13,674 nucleotides of DNA from positions 12,221-25,894 of the forward strand of contig DBDA01000026.1 of the NCBI GenBank assembly GCA_002293375.1, read 5' to 3'. The notes under the pieces were generated by a model. It saw only the letters and a program-made list of their open reading frames with translations. It ran no database searches and was not told the origin of the DNA. Made by a program: the position numbers and the translations under genes. Within the stretch, counting starts at the first letter, position 1, and each line of letters starts with the position of its first letter. This DNA comes from Odoribacter sp. UBA944 (GTDB lineage: Bacteria > Bacteroidota > Bacteroidia > Bacteroidales > Marinifilaceae). Positions 8,251-13,674 of the stretch are shown here, in pieces.

Positions 8251-9153
8251 TTACGGCTTGGCCGCGATTCTCAGTTTGGCGCTTCTGGCCCTCGGATTCC
8301 GGAGAATCTCCTCTTCCGAAGGCACGATCACCTTGCGGTTGACCAGATCGAACCCTTTGGATTGGTGTCCGTACACCGGGTCTTTTTCTATCTTTCCTTC
8401 CACATTTCCCGCTTTGAAAAAATTTTTGACGATGCGGTCCTCCAAGGAGTGGTAGGTAATCACCGACAGCCGCCCCCCCGGCCGCAACACCGTTTCCGCC
8501 CGTTGCAACATCTCTTTCAGTGCGTCCAGCTCTCCGTTGACCTCGATGCGCAAAGCCTGGTAGACCCGGGCTAAATATTTGGTCTCTTTTGCCTTCGGTA
8601 TGCAAGAGGCTATTACACGGTGAAAATCCGCTACCGTCGCTAATGGTTTTTCGGCCCTTCCTCTGATCACCTGCGCCGCCAGCTTTCCGGCATTCTCGAC
8701 CTCTCCGTATTGCCGGAATAACTCCCGCAACTCCTCCTCACTGTAATTGTTCAGGATGTCCGAGGCCTTTAACCGGCTCCTCCGGTCCATGCGCATATCT
8801 AATTCTGCATCGAACCGGAAAGAGAAGCCGCGGCCGGCTTCGTCGAATTCGTGGGAAGAGACGCCCAGGTCGGCCAATATGCCATCGACCTCGGTGATCC
8901 CGTAATAGCGTAAAAAGTGGAGCAGGTATTTAAAGTTGTGATTGACAAATAGGAAACGATCGTCGTCCGGCAGGTTCGCCAAGGCATCTTCGTCCCGGTC
9001 AAAGGCCAGCAATTTTCCGCCTTTCATCCGGCTCAGGATCTCCCGGGAGTGCCCGCCCCCACCGAAAGTCAGGTCCAGGTAAACGCCTCCGGGGCGGATA
9101 TTCAGTCCATCCACCGACTCTTTCAACAACACCGGTACATGATACTCCGACAT
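8251..9153 (-). CDS. rsmH: RsmH (MraW), 16S rRNA m4C1402 methyltransferase
   Basis: S-adenosylmethionine-dependent methyltransferase that N4-methylates C1402 of 16S rRNA in the ribosomal decoding centre. The product is 300 residues. It begins SEYHVPVLLKESVDGL, the conserved N terminus of the family (YHxPVLLxE), which fixes the start. The SAM-binding motif DLTFGGGGHS is at 27-36, followed by FDRDEDAL (51-58), ILADLGVSSHEFD (92-104), a FRQYGEVENA block (146-155), YQALRIEVN (198-206), TYHSLEDRIVK (233-243) and the C-terminal NPRARSAKLR (286-295). It is the second gene of the cluster, 11 nt after mraZ. Nothing is missing or unusual. Confidence 0.98.
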   Translation of the reverse strand: MSEYHVPVLLKESVDGLNIRPGGVYLDLTFGGGGHSREILSRMKGGKLLAFDRDEDALANLPDDDRFLFVNHNFKYLLHFLRYYGITEVDGILADLGVSSHEFDEAGRGFSFRFDAELDMRMDRRSRLKASDILNNYSEEELRELFRQYGEVENAGKLAAQVIRGRAEKPLATVADFHRVIASCIPKAKETKYLARVYQALRIEVNGELDALKEMLQRAETVLRPGGRLSVITYHSLEDRIVKNFFKAGNVEGKIEKDPVYGHQSKGFDLVNRKVIVPSEEEILRNPRARSAKLRIAAKP

Positions 9154-9164
9154 ACAAAACCCTT

Positions 9165-9623
9165 CTATTTCTTTGCGTTATCTTCAAAAATCCGCTGCGT
9201 TAACCCAGCGAATTCATCGCTTTTTAACGCCTCTTTTGTGTATGCTTCCGCTTCCCAGATCTCTATCCTCGATCCCTGGCCTGCCAATACGATCTCTTTG
9301 TCGGCGCCGATCTCTTCCAGCAGGCGCTTGGGCAATAGGATCCGCCCGTTGGCGTCCATCTCCACCTCCGAGGTTCCTCGGAACAGCTCCCGCAGGAAGC
9401 GGGCGTGTTGCCTGTCGAACGGGGAGAGGCGGGATTGCAACTCTTCCACCATCGACTCCCATTCGCTGAGCGGGTACATGTCGATGCAGGGCGCGTAGAT
9501 GTTCTTCCGCAGTACAAAGATTGCCTGCTGGGATGCCGTCATTACCCTGCGCAGGGGGGCCGGTACCACCACCCGGAACTTACTGTCCGCTTTACACGTG
9601 AAATCTCCAATAAAGGACAACAT
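9165..9623 (-). CDS. mraZ: MraZ, transcriptional regulator of the dcw cluster
   Basis: DNA-binding protein with two tandem SpoVT-AbrB-like MraZ domains. MraZ forms a ring-shaped oligomer and controls its own operon. The chosen start gives 152 residues beginning MLSFIGDFTCKADSKFRVVV, which aligns with the usual first MraZ repeat (short N terminus, then a D-KGR-like strand and P-x-x-x-R). The second repeat, about 85-130, has EVEMDANGRILLPKRLLEE. FDRQHARFLRELF (69-81) matches the D-x-x-x-R-x-x-R segment of the family. An in-frame ATG at 9654-9656 would add 11 residues (KVGFFFYFYG) and would start inside the GTGGG operator, so I reject it. As first gene of the operon, directly after three GTGGG repeats, it is almost certainly autoregulated. 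Confidence 0.95.
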   Translation of the reverse strand: MLSFIGDFTCKADSKFRVVVPAPLRRVMTASQQAIFVLRKNIYAPCIDMYPLSEWESMVEELQSRLSPFDRQHARFLRELFRGTSEVEMDANGRILLPKRLLEEIGADKEIVLAGQGSRIEIWEAEAYTKEALKSDEFAGLTQRIFEDNAKK

Positions 9624-9645
9624 GCCGTAAAAGTAGAAAAAAAAA

Positions 9646-9670
9646 CCCACTTTCACCCACTATTGCCCAC
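9646..9670 (-). promoter_or_regulatory. MraZ operator (three GTGGG direct repeats)
   Basis: Read on the minus strand, GTGGG occurs three times at 9666-9670, 9656-9660 and 9646-9650. The units are exactly 10 bp apart (5-bp boxes, 5-bp spacers) and end 22 nt before the mraZ ATG. Established work on E. coli and Mycoplasma MraZ shows binding to TGGGN direct repeats separated by 5 bp, upstream of mraZ. Orientation, spacing and position all fit, so autoregulation of the dcw operon is the natural reading. A looser TGGAT (minus strand, 9678-9682) lies just upstream but out of the 10-bp register. A T-run (minus strand, 9637-9645) separates the operator from the translation start. I could not identify a convincing -7 element for the operon promoter, which should lie around or upstream of this site. 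Confidence 0.88.
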
Positions 9671-9757
9671 TTTTTTATCCATTCTTGTGATTTTAACACA
9701 TTCGTAGAAAGAGCAAAACGAAAGATTAAAGCAATTTTTCTATTTAAGAGTACTTTC

Positions 9758-9790
9758 TATTGGGCATCCCGGGTTTTATTTTTATTTTGC
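9758..9790 (+). promoter_or_regulatory. Putative Bacteroidota-type promoter of the secreted hydrolase gene
   Basis: A TATTG at 9758-9762 resembles the -33 TTG element. After a 20-bp spacer, TATTTTGC at 9783-9790 resembles the -7 consensus TAnnTTTG. This would place transcription start about 15 nt before the ATG at 9812. The match to both boxes is imperfect and the region is A/T-rich, so chance similarity is possible. Confidence 0.35.
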
Positions 9791-9811
9791 GCCTTTGAAA
9801 AAATATACCGT

Positions 9812-11200
9812 ATGAAACCGATCTCTTCGTTGCGCATTTCGATGGCGCTGATTGTATTGTTCGTGTGTGTAACCGTCGTATGTGGAGCCTCAAAATGCTC
9901 CGGAGAATACCCCGATGAGGTGAAAAAGCAGATGAAGGAGTTCTTTACCGAACGTCTGGCGGGTGGGGAAGGTGTGTTCGCGGACTGGACGCCCGTTGCA
10001 TTGACCGATATCGAATGGGAACGGAAGGCAGTTTGGAAGGTATGGAAGGAGGCGAACAACGGTTTTGAGGAAGAGAAGCTGATCCCGTTGGATAGCCTCG
10101 CGTTGAAAAGATCGGGCCGTTGGAGGTTGCCCGAAGAGTGGGAAGCGGGCGCCGTGATGCCTTATTACTGGGGGATAAAGGGCGAAAAACCCGGAGGCGG
10201 CTATCCCCTCTACCTCTATCTGCACGGTTCGGGATCGAAGGAGCATGAGTGGCATGCGGGGATCACGCTGGCGCAACGGTTCGACGATGCGCCGTCGGCC
10301 TATTTTATCCCTCAGATACCCAGCGAGAAGCAATACCGCTGGTACCAGCGTTCCAAGCAGTATGCGTGGGAAAAGATGTTGCGATTGGCTTTGCTCTCGG
10401 GCGATGTGGATCCCAACGCGGTCTATTTTTTCGGCATCTCGGAGGGAGGGTACGGCAGCCAGCGGATGGCGTCGTTCTATGCCGATTACCTGGCGGGTGC
10501 CGGCCCCATGGCGGGAGGGGAACCGCTGAAGAATGCCCCCGCCGAGAATTGCCGCAACATCGCTTTTTCACTGCGTACAGGGGCTAACGATGCCGGTTTT
10601 TACCGAAACACCCTTACGCAATACACCAAAGAGGAGTTCGACCGGCTGCAGGCGGCGTTCCCCGCCGGGTTCGTCCACGAGGTTGAGCTTATTCCGGGTA
10701 AGGGGCATGGCTTCGATTATTCGCCCAACACTCCGTGGCTGCGGCGGCACAAGCGCAATCCTTATCCCCGTTTTGTTTCGTGGGAGGATATGGAGATGGA
10801 CGGAAGATATAGGGAGGGATTTTACAATCTGTTGGTCCATGAGCGTTCCAACGGAGACGAAGCGGAGCGCACCTATTACGAGATGGAGATCGACGGCAAC
10901 AGGATCTCGCTGCGTGTTGATCTGGTTGCTTACGAGGTTACGGAGAAGGACCCGCGCTGGGGCATTGAGATGAAGTTCGCCAAAAGTTATAAAGCTGCTA
11001 CCCGGGGCAGGGTGACGATCTACCTGTGTAATGAATTGGTTGATCTGGATAAAGAGGTTACGGTCACGGTGAACGGGAAGCCGGCTTTTAAGGGCAGGGT
11101 TGTGTGCGAGCGCCGGCATTTGGTGAACAGTTGCGCGGCTTTCTTCGACCCCGAAAGGCTCTATCCGGCCGCCGTCGAGATTGATCTGTCTGCGTTGTAA
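9812..11200 (+). CDS. Secreted alpha/beta-hydrolase with C-terminal beta-rich domain
   Basis: 462-residue exported hydrolase of unknown substrate. Residues 1-26 form a signal peptide (hydrophobic 11-24, likely cleavage after CGA). I prefer this to a lipoprotein signal because Cys24 has a poor lipobox. After a linker to about 115 comes an alpha/beta-hydrolase core. YLHGSGS at 136-142 fits the oxyanion-loop strand, GISEGGYGS at 208-216 is a G-x-S-x-G nucleophile elbow (Ser210), GANDAGFY at 257-264 offers an acidic residue (Asp260), and GKGHGFDY at 296-303 offers the catalytic His (His299). Residues about 355-462 look like a separate beta-sandwich-type domain (VTVTVNGKPAFKGRV at 416-430). The fold resembles secreted esterases or S9-like peptidases of gut Bacteroidota, but no family can be named with confidence. 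It is divergent from mraZ and stands alone, so context gives no substrate. Confidence 0.85.
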   Translation: MKPISSLRISMALIVLFVCVTVVCGASKCSGEYPDEVKKQMKEFFTERLAGGEGVFADWTPVALTDIEWERKAVWKVWKEANNGFEEEKLIPLDSLALKRSGRWRLPEEWEAGAVMPYYWGIKGEKPGGGYPLYLYLHGSGSKEHEWHAGITLAQRFDDAPSAYFIPQIPSEKQYRWYQRSKQYAWEKMLRLALLSGDVDPNAVYFFGISEGGYGSQRMASFYADYLAGAGPMAGGEPLKNAPAENCRNIAFSLRTGANDAGFYRNTLTQYTKEEFDRLQAAFPAGFVHEVELIPGKGHGFDYSPNTPWLRRHKRNPYPRFVSWEDMEMDGRYREGFYNLLVHERSNGDEAERTYYEMEIDGNRISLRVDLVAYEVTEKDPRWGIEMKFAKSYKAATRGRVTIYLCNELVDLDKEVTVTVNGKPAFKGRVVCERRHLVNSCAAFFDPERLYPAAVEIDLSAL

Positions 11201-11314
11201 GAGTCTGTTTATACAATCCGTACGACCATTGAAAAACAACTTGTTTCGCGGGCCGTTCCGGTGTATGGTGTGCTGAGGCTGCTGCACTTGGAAGAGGTAA
11301 CGGGGGCATTCTTT

Positions 11315-11402
11315 CCTTTTGGCCTTTGTTTGGCCTTTGTGCTGTCTTTAGTAGACCGTCCATAGAGCATCCTTAGAGCATCCATAAACTGTCCGTAGCG
11401 CG
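11315..11402. repeat. Degenerate tandem array with 11-bp period
   Basis: Successive 11-mers in one register are visible. CCTTTGTTTGG (11323-11333), CCTTTGTGCTG (11334-11344) and TCTTTAGTAGA (11345-11355) come first. After a 3-nt break come TCCATAGAGCA (11359-11369), TCCTTAGAGCA (11370-11380), TCCATAAACTG (11381-11391) and TCCGTAGCGCG (11392-11402). The best-preserved core is TCCnTAGAGCA, and TAGAGCATCC is an exact repeat at 11363-11372 and 11374-11383. An 11-nt period is not a multiple of three, which argues against coding sequence. The role is unknown. Confidence 0.7.
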
Positions 11403-11410
11403 TTATAATA

Positions 11411-11536
11411 CCGTGGTGTTTTTTGTGAGGTGTTTGGAGTTGTTTTCCGGGATGTTGTTTGGATGCAATCTACGGGATTTATTTTATTTTCGGAAGGGGG
11501 ATGGGTGTTTTTTTGTGGGGTGCTTGTGAGGTGTTT
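11411..11536 (+). repeat. G/T-rich direct repeats of GTGAGGTGTTT type
   Basis: TTGTGAGGTGTTT is repeated exactly at 11423-11435 and 11524-11536. Related 11-mers sit beside each copy: CCGTGGTGTTT (11411-11421), GGAGTTGTTTT (11436-11446) and GGATGTTGTTT (11450-11460) near the first, GATGGGTGTTT (11500-11510) and GTGGGGTGCTT (11515-11525) near the second. Steps between units are 11 bp or 14-15 bp. Low sequence complexity makes some of these matches cheap, so only the exact 13-bp pair is firm. Confidence 0.5.
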
Positions 11537-11571
11537 ATGAAAAGTTGGGGGTGGAGTGGAAAAGATTTTCG

Positions 11572-11579
11572 TATCTTCG
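11572..11579 (+). promoter_or_regulatory. Putative -7 promoter element of the SPOR-like gene
   Basis: TATCTTCG differs by one base from the Bacteroidota -7 consensus TAnnTTTG and lies 22 bp before the chosen ATG at 11602. A TTG at 11545-11547 could serve as the -33 element, but the spacer of 24 bp is longer than the usual 19-21, so the upstream half is weak. Confidence 0.4.
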
Positions 11580-11601
11580 TACCGAATTTGAGAAACTGAT
11601 T

Positions 11602-12150
11602 ATGTATAGAGTGATTTTCTTTTTCCTGTTCGCCTCTTCTGTGTTGTCGGCACAGACCATACCGGGGCGGGACGAGGCGGAGCCGGATTTCTTCCGGGAG
11701 CTCGGACAGCCGGACGAAAACGGCGGCTATGTCCGTTTACAGGGAGAGACTTTTGCGCCGATGTTGGTGAAGTTGCATGTGGAGCTTAACCGGAAACAGA
11801 AAACATTTATGGGATACCGCATTCAGATTTTTTCGGGCAATCCGTCTAACCACTCTATGGAGCAGATCCAGGAAACGAGGGCAAGGTTTTCCGCTCTTTT
11901 CCCGGATATACCTGTATACTTGAATTATTACGATCCGGATTTTAAGATCCGGATCGGCAATTTCCACAATAAATTGGAGAGTATTCCTACCTTGAAACGG
12001 ATCCGGTACCACTACCCCGACGCTTATCCGGTAAAAATGGAGATCCCTGTCCGGGACCTGTATAAATTGGCCCATCCGGAGGAGGAAGAGGCCGTGACGG
12101 GCGAAGAGGAGAAGACCGGTCAGGATTCTGAGGAGAATTCTATGTTTTGA
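11602..12150 (+). CDS. Exported SPOR-domain-like protein
   Basis: 182-residue protein with a clear signal peptide (MYRVIFFFLFASSVLSA, cleavage after Ala17). An in-frame ATG 57 nt upstream is rejected because it would put 19 polar residues before the signal peptide and overlap the probable promoter. Residues about 71-148 look like a SPOR domain: GYRIQIFSG (71-79) as first strand, a helix with ETRARFSALFP, then VYLNYYDPDFKIRIGNF (105-121) and a second helix ending PDAYPVKMEIPV. SPOR domains bind glycan strands stripped of stem peptides and often sit at the division septum, so a periplasmic role in wall remodelling is plausible but not shown. The C-terminal tail (158-182) is very Glu-rich. The gene converges on the GSCFA gene and overlaps its 3' end by 31 bp. 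Confidence 0.82.
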   Translation: MYRVIFFFLFASSVLSAQTIPGRDEAEPDFFRELGQPDENGGYVRLQGETFAPMLVKLHVELNRKQKTFMGYRIQIFSGNPSNHSMEQIQETRARFSALFPDIPVYLNYYDPDFKIRIGNFHNKLESIPTLKRIRYHYPDAYPVKMEIPVRDLYKLAHPEEEEAVTGEEEKTGQDSEENSMF

Positions 12151-13079
12151 TTCACCGACCGCACCTCTTCCATTTCCCGAAGCAGGTGCTTTTTGAATTG
12201 TTCGTATTCGGGTGTATCGGGGCGGAATGGGCGGTGTTGCAGGCTTTTTTGGATCTTTTCCACCCGTTTCAGCAGTTCATCCGTCGCCCGGTCGAAGTAG
12301 GTTTCCCGGAACCGTTCCCAGATATATTCCACGGCCTGTCCGGATATGTGCAGCATGTCTGTGTCGTAGAAGCGGTAATCCCGCAGTTCGTCCATGAGGA
12401 TTTCGTATGAAGGGAAGTAAGAGACCTGTTTGAAATGGGCGGCCAATTCGTCTATGGCTAACAGCAGGGCGGATTTGCTCACCTGGTTGCCGTGGGCGCC
12501 CTCTTTCCAGTGCCGGACGGGGCTGACGGTAAAAATGATGTGCAGGGCCGGGTTCAGGGCGGATAAGGTTTTGATCAATGTTGTGTATTCCGCTACGATC
12601 TCGTCCGGTTTGAGGCGAAAGCGGTCAAAATCGGTGCCCGGGAAGCGGTGGCAGTTGGCGGCGATCTCTCCTGTTTTCCGGTAGCGGTACGCCCAGGCTG
12701 TTCCGAAGGTAATCAGCAACTGGTCCGCTTCCCGCAGGTGCCGGGCGCCGGCGTGCAGGCGGTTGTTTATCCCTTCCAGGCAGGTTTCCCGATCGCTTCC
12801 GGAAAATGAACCGTGGTGCTGCAGGCTGACCCACAGCCCGTTTTGTTGCAGCAACTCTTCCGGACCGAGCTGTTTTTTTTCTGCCAATAACTGCAATGTC
12901 CCGGCCACGGACAGGGGGTTGTATTGAATGCCACAGGGGTTGACATCCGTCCGGAAACAGCCGTTGCGTAATTTTTGCCCGATGCTCTCCGCAAAGCAGG
13001 AGCCCAACAGCAGCAAGCGGGAGTCGTGCGTTATGCGGAGGGGTGATGGTGGTATTTCTATTCTTGTCCGGAAGTCCAT
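12120..13079 (-). CDS. GSCFA-domain protein (SGNH-like), function unknown
   Basis: 319-residue protein whose N terminus, after MDFRTRIEIPPSP, contains the family-defining motif LGSCFAESIG (GSCFA at 26-30). The GSCFA family is related to SGNH/GDSL hydrolases and is common in Bacteroidota; its substrate is not established. Further family-like features are ITFGTAWAYR (123-132), FTVSPVRH (183-190), a YFPSYEI segment (221-227) and DMLHISGQA (241-249), whose D-x-x-H is consistent with the C-terminal catalytic pair of SGNH enzymes. There is no signal peptide, so it is probably cytoplasmic. I chose the ATG at 13077-13079; a start at 13194-13196 would add 39 residues unlike the family and run into the tmRNA gene. 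Its 3' end overlaps the SPOR-like gene on the other strand by 31 bp. Confidence 0.9.
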   Translation of the reverse strand: MDFRTRIEIPPSPLRITHDSRLLLLGSCFAESIGQKLRNGCFRTDVNPCGIQYNPLSVAGTLQLLAEKKQLGPEELLQQNGLWVSLQHHGSFSGSDRETCLEGINNRLHAGARHLREADQLLITFGTAWAYRYRKTGEIAANCHRFPGTDFDRFRLKPDEIVAEYTTLIKTLSALNPALHIIFTVSPVRHWKEGAHGNQVSKSALLLAIDELAAHFKQVSYFPSYEILMDELRDYRFYDTDMLHISGQAVEYIWERFRETYFDRATDELLKRVEKIQKSLQHRPFRPDTPEYEQFKKHLLREMEEVRSVNQNIEFSSES

Positions 13080-13103
13080 TTTTATTTTTTTAATTTGAAA
13101 CGG

Positions 13104-13135
13104 CTGCAAGGTACGGATTAAATTTCGTATCTTTG
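13104..13135 (+). promoter_or_regulatory. Promoter of ssrA (tmRNA)
   Basis: TATCTTTG at 13128-13135 is a perfect match to the Bacteroidota -7 element TAnnTTTG. The -33 region is weak: CTG at 13104-13106 at a 21-bp spacing is the best candidate. The box ends 15 nt before the mature tmRNA 5' end at 13151, leaving a short leader for RNase P to remove. Confidence 0.7.
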
Positions 13136-13139
13136 CAAA
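13106..13139 (-). promoter_or_regulatory. Possible overlapping promoter of the GSCFA gene
   Basis: On the minus strand TTTG (13136-13139) could be a -33 box and TACCTTGC (13106-13113) a -7 box, with a 22-bp spacer. This would overlap the ssrA promoter back to back. The -7 match is imperfect and the spacer slightly long, so it is tentative. The gene must still start its transcript somewhere in 13080-13150 or inside ssrA. Confidence 0.3.
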
Positions 13140-13150
13140 ACGTTCTTTAT

Positions 13151-13545
13151 GGGGTAGACATGGCTTTGACAGCATGAAGAATAGGTATGTAAGCATGCCG
13201 GGCGCAGAGAAACCGGCCCGTTAATCCCGGACTCAAAATTTCAATTGGCGAGAATAACTACGCTCTTGCTGCCTGATCGAATCACAGTAGATCGGCTTAA
13301 TCGCTGTTCAAGGAACGGCGACGGGACATCCCGCCGGTGGTTTTGCCTTATCCCGGCCGGCATACGGGGTGCAGTCAATGTAAGGTTAGTCTGAGCCTGC
13401 TTCGGGCGAAGGGCGAAAATTCAGAAGCTAAGGTGAGGTTTGGGTGCTTTTTTCCGTACTTCATTCGAAAACCAATAAAAAGCTAAGCGTGTAGAAAGCA
13501 TATGGATTCCGTGTTTGGACCAGGGTTCGATTCCCTGCTACTCCA
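13151..13545 (+). ncRNA. ssrA: tmRNA (transfer-messenger RNA)
   Basis: One-piece tmRNA of about 395 nt that, with SmpB, rescues stalled ribosomes and tags the nascent chain for proteolysis. The ends form the tRNA-like acceptor stem: GGGGTAG (13151-13157) pairs with CTACTCC (13538-13544, one G-U pair), followed by discriminator A at 13545. The T arm CAGGGTTCGATTCCCTG lies directly before it. The mRNA-like part encodes GENNYALAA and a TGA. The conserved TACGCTCTTGCTGCCTGATCGAATCACAGTAG-type region after the tag and the GTAGAAAGC segment near 13491 are as expected for Bacteroidota. CCA is not encoded (CTGG follows) and must be added after transcription. The usual TTCGAC near the 5' end reads TTTGAC here. 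Confidence 0.96.
13247..13276 (+). other. tmRNA proteolysis-tag reading frame (GENNYALAA, stop TGA)
   Basis: The resume codon is GGC at 13247-13249; translation reads G-E-N-N-Y-A-L-A-A and ends at TGA 13274-13276. The terminal ALAA is the degron seen by ClpXP-type proteases. In the tagged protein it is preceded by the Ala carried on the tmRNA. Confidence 0.93.
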
Positions 13546-13579
13546 CTGGGGGCCGAAGATTATCGGCGAAAAAAGTAAG

Positions 13580-13615
13580 AAAATCCCTGCAAACATTCGA
13601 TTTGCAGGGATTTTT
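13580..13615 (+). terminator. Rho-independent terminator after ssrA
   Basis: A perfect 14-bp inverted repeat (13580-13593 with 13601-13614) with a CTGCA-rich core, a 7-nt loop and a following T run. The A run on the left arm means it could also stop transcription entering from the right. A smaller hairpin, GCCGA/TCGGC (13552-13556 with 13563-13567), lies between the tmRNA end and the terminator. Confidence 0.9.
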
Positions 13616-13674
13616 CGTTGTTTCTACGTCAAATCTAATGCCGAAGAGATGCTCCCCGACAGGCCCGGAGCTTG

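Larger units (their letters stand above)
11201..11601. other. 401-bp gene-free stretch
   Basis: I see no credible gene here: reading frames are short, and those that cross it lack any recognisable motif. The first ~110 bp are unremarkable. From about 11315 to 11446 the sequence falls into a degenerate 11-bp repeat register. From about 11411 to 11556 it is strongly enriched in G and T on the plus strand, with very few C. The last 30 bp hold the probable promoter of the downstream SPOR gene. No clear rho-independent terminator follows the hydrolase stop. Confidence 0.7.

Noticed and set aside
9624..9656. Upstream ATG for mraZ giving an 11-residue extension
   Set aside because: It would start inside the operator repeats and put KVGFFFYFYG, encoded partly by a T-run, before the conserved MraZ N terminus.
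11088..11363. Minus-strand open frame of 91 codons across the hydrolase 3' end and the gap
   Set aside because: Half of it is antisense to the hydrolase, it enters the 11-bp repeat array, and it has Pro/Arg/Gln-rich composition with no motif.
11496..11551. Possible G-quadruplex in the G-rich stretch
   Set aside because: Four G-runs exist, but two of the intervening loops are about 11 and 26 nt, too long for a canonical quadruplex.
11545..11601. Upstream ATG for the SPOR-like protein
   Set aside because: It would place charged residues ahead of a clean signal peptide and overlap the probable -7 box.
13080..13196. Longer N terminus for the GSCFA protein
   Set aside because: It overlaps the mature tmRNA by 46 bp, crosses the ssrA promoter, and adds 39 residues unlike the family, whose members start just before the GSCFA motif.
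13616..13674. Start or end of a further gene at the right edge (an ATG at 13638 on plus; an open minus frame with stop at 13624-13626)
   Set aside because: Only 12-16 codons are visible in either frame with no recognisable motif, so no gene can be supported.
13520..13674. Phage or island attachment site at the tmRNA 3' end
   Set aside because: tmRNA 3' ends are common integration sites, but no repeat of the T-arm/acceptor sequence and no integrase is visible in the window.

Overview
The window reads as chromosomal DNA from a member of the Bacteroidota, most likely Bacteroidales. The evidence is a dcw (division and cell wall) cluster in the Bacteroidota gene order, an FtsL-like protein of the Bacteroidota type, a division transpeptidase ending in one PASTA domain, a GSCFA-domain protein, TAnnTTTG-like -7 promoter elements, and a tmRNA encoding the tag GENNYALAA. 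I cannot name the genus from the sequence alone. The DNA is moderately GC-rich, and I see no insertion sequence, prophage, CRISPR array or horizontally acquired island.

Positions 1-9623, minus strand, hold the first nine genes of the dcw cluster. In transcription order they are mraZ, rsmH (mraW), an ftsL-like gene, ftsI (PBP3-like), murE, mraY, murD, ftsW and the 5' part of murG, which runs off the left edge. The gaps between them are only about 3-20 nt, so they look like one polycistronic unit. The products make UDP-MurNAc-peptide (MurE, MurD), move it onto lipid (MraY, MurG) and polymerise and crosslink it at the septum (FtsW, FtsI, scaffolded by FtsL). RsmH methylates 16S rRNA and MraZ controls transcription. 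Just upstream of mraZ are three GTGGG direct repeats at exact 10-bp spacing, a textbook MraZ operator.

Positions 9812-11200, plus strand, encode a secreted alpha/beta-hydrolase, divergent from the dcw operon. A 401-bp gene-free stretch follows (11201-11601). It contains an unusual degenerate array with an 11-bp period and then a G/T-rich block with related 11-bp units. It is the least explained part of the window.

Positions 11602-13545 hold a small exported SPOR-like protein (plus strand), a GSCFA-domain protein (minus strand; the two genes overlap tail to tail by 31 bp) and the tmRNA gene ssrA (plus strand). The GSCFA gene and ssrA are divergent and share a short promoter region. A strong hairpin terminator follows ssrA, and the last ~60 bp contain nothing I can assign.

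Most of the window is conserved core genome. The points most worth following up are the 11-bp periodic array, the MraZ operator, the two-domain secreted hydrolase, the convergent SPOR/GSCFA overlap, and lineage-specific extensions of FtsW and MraY.
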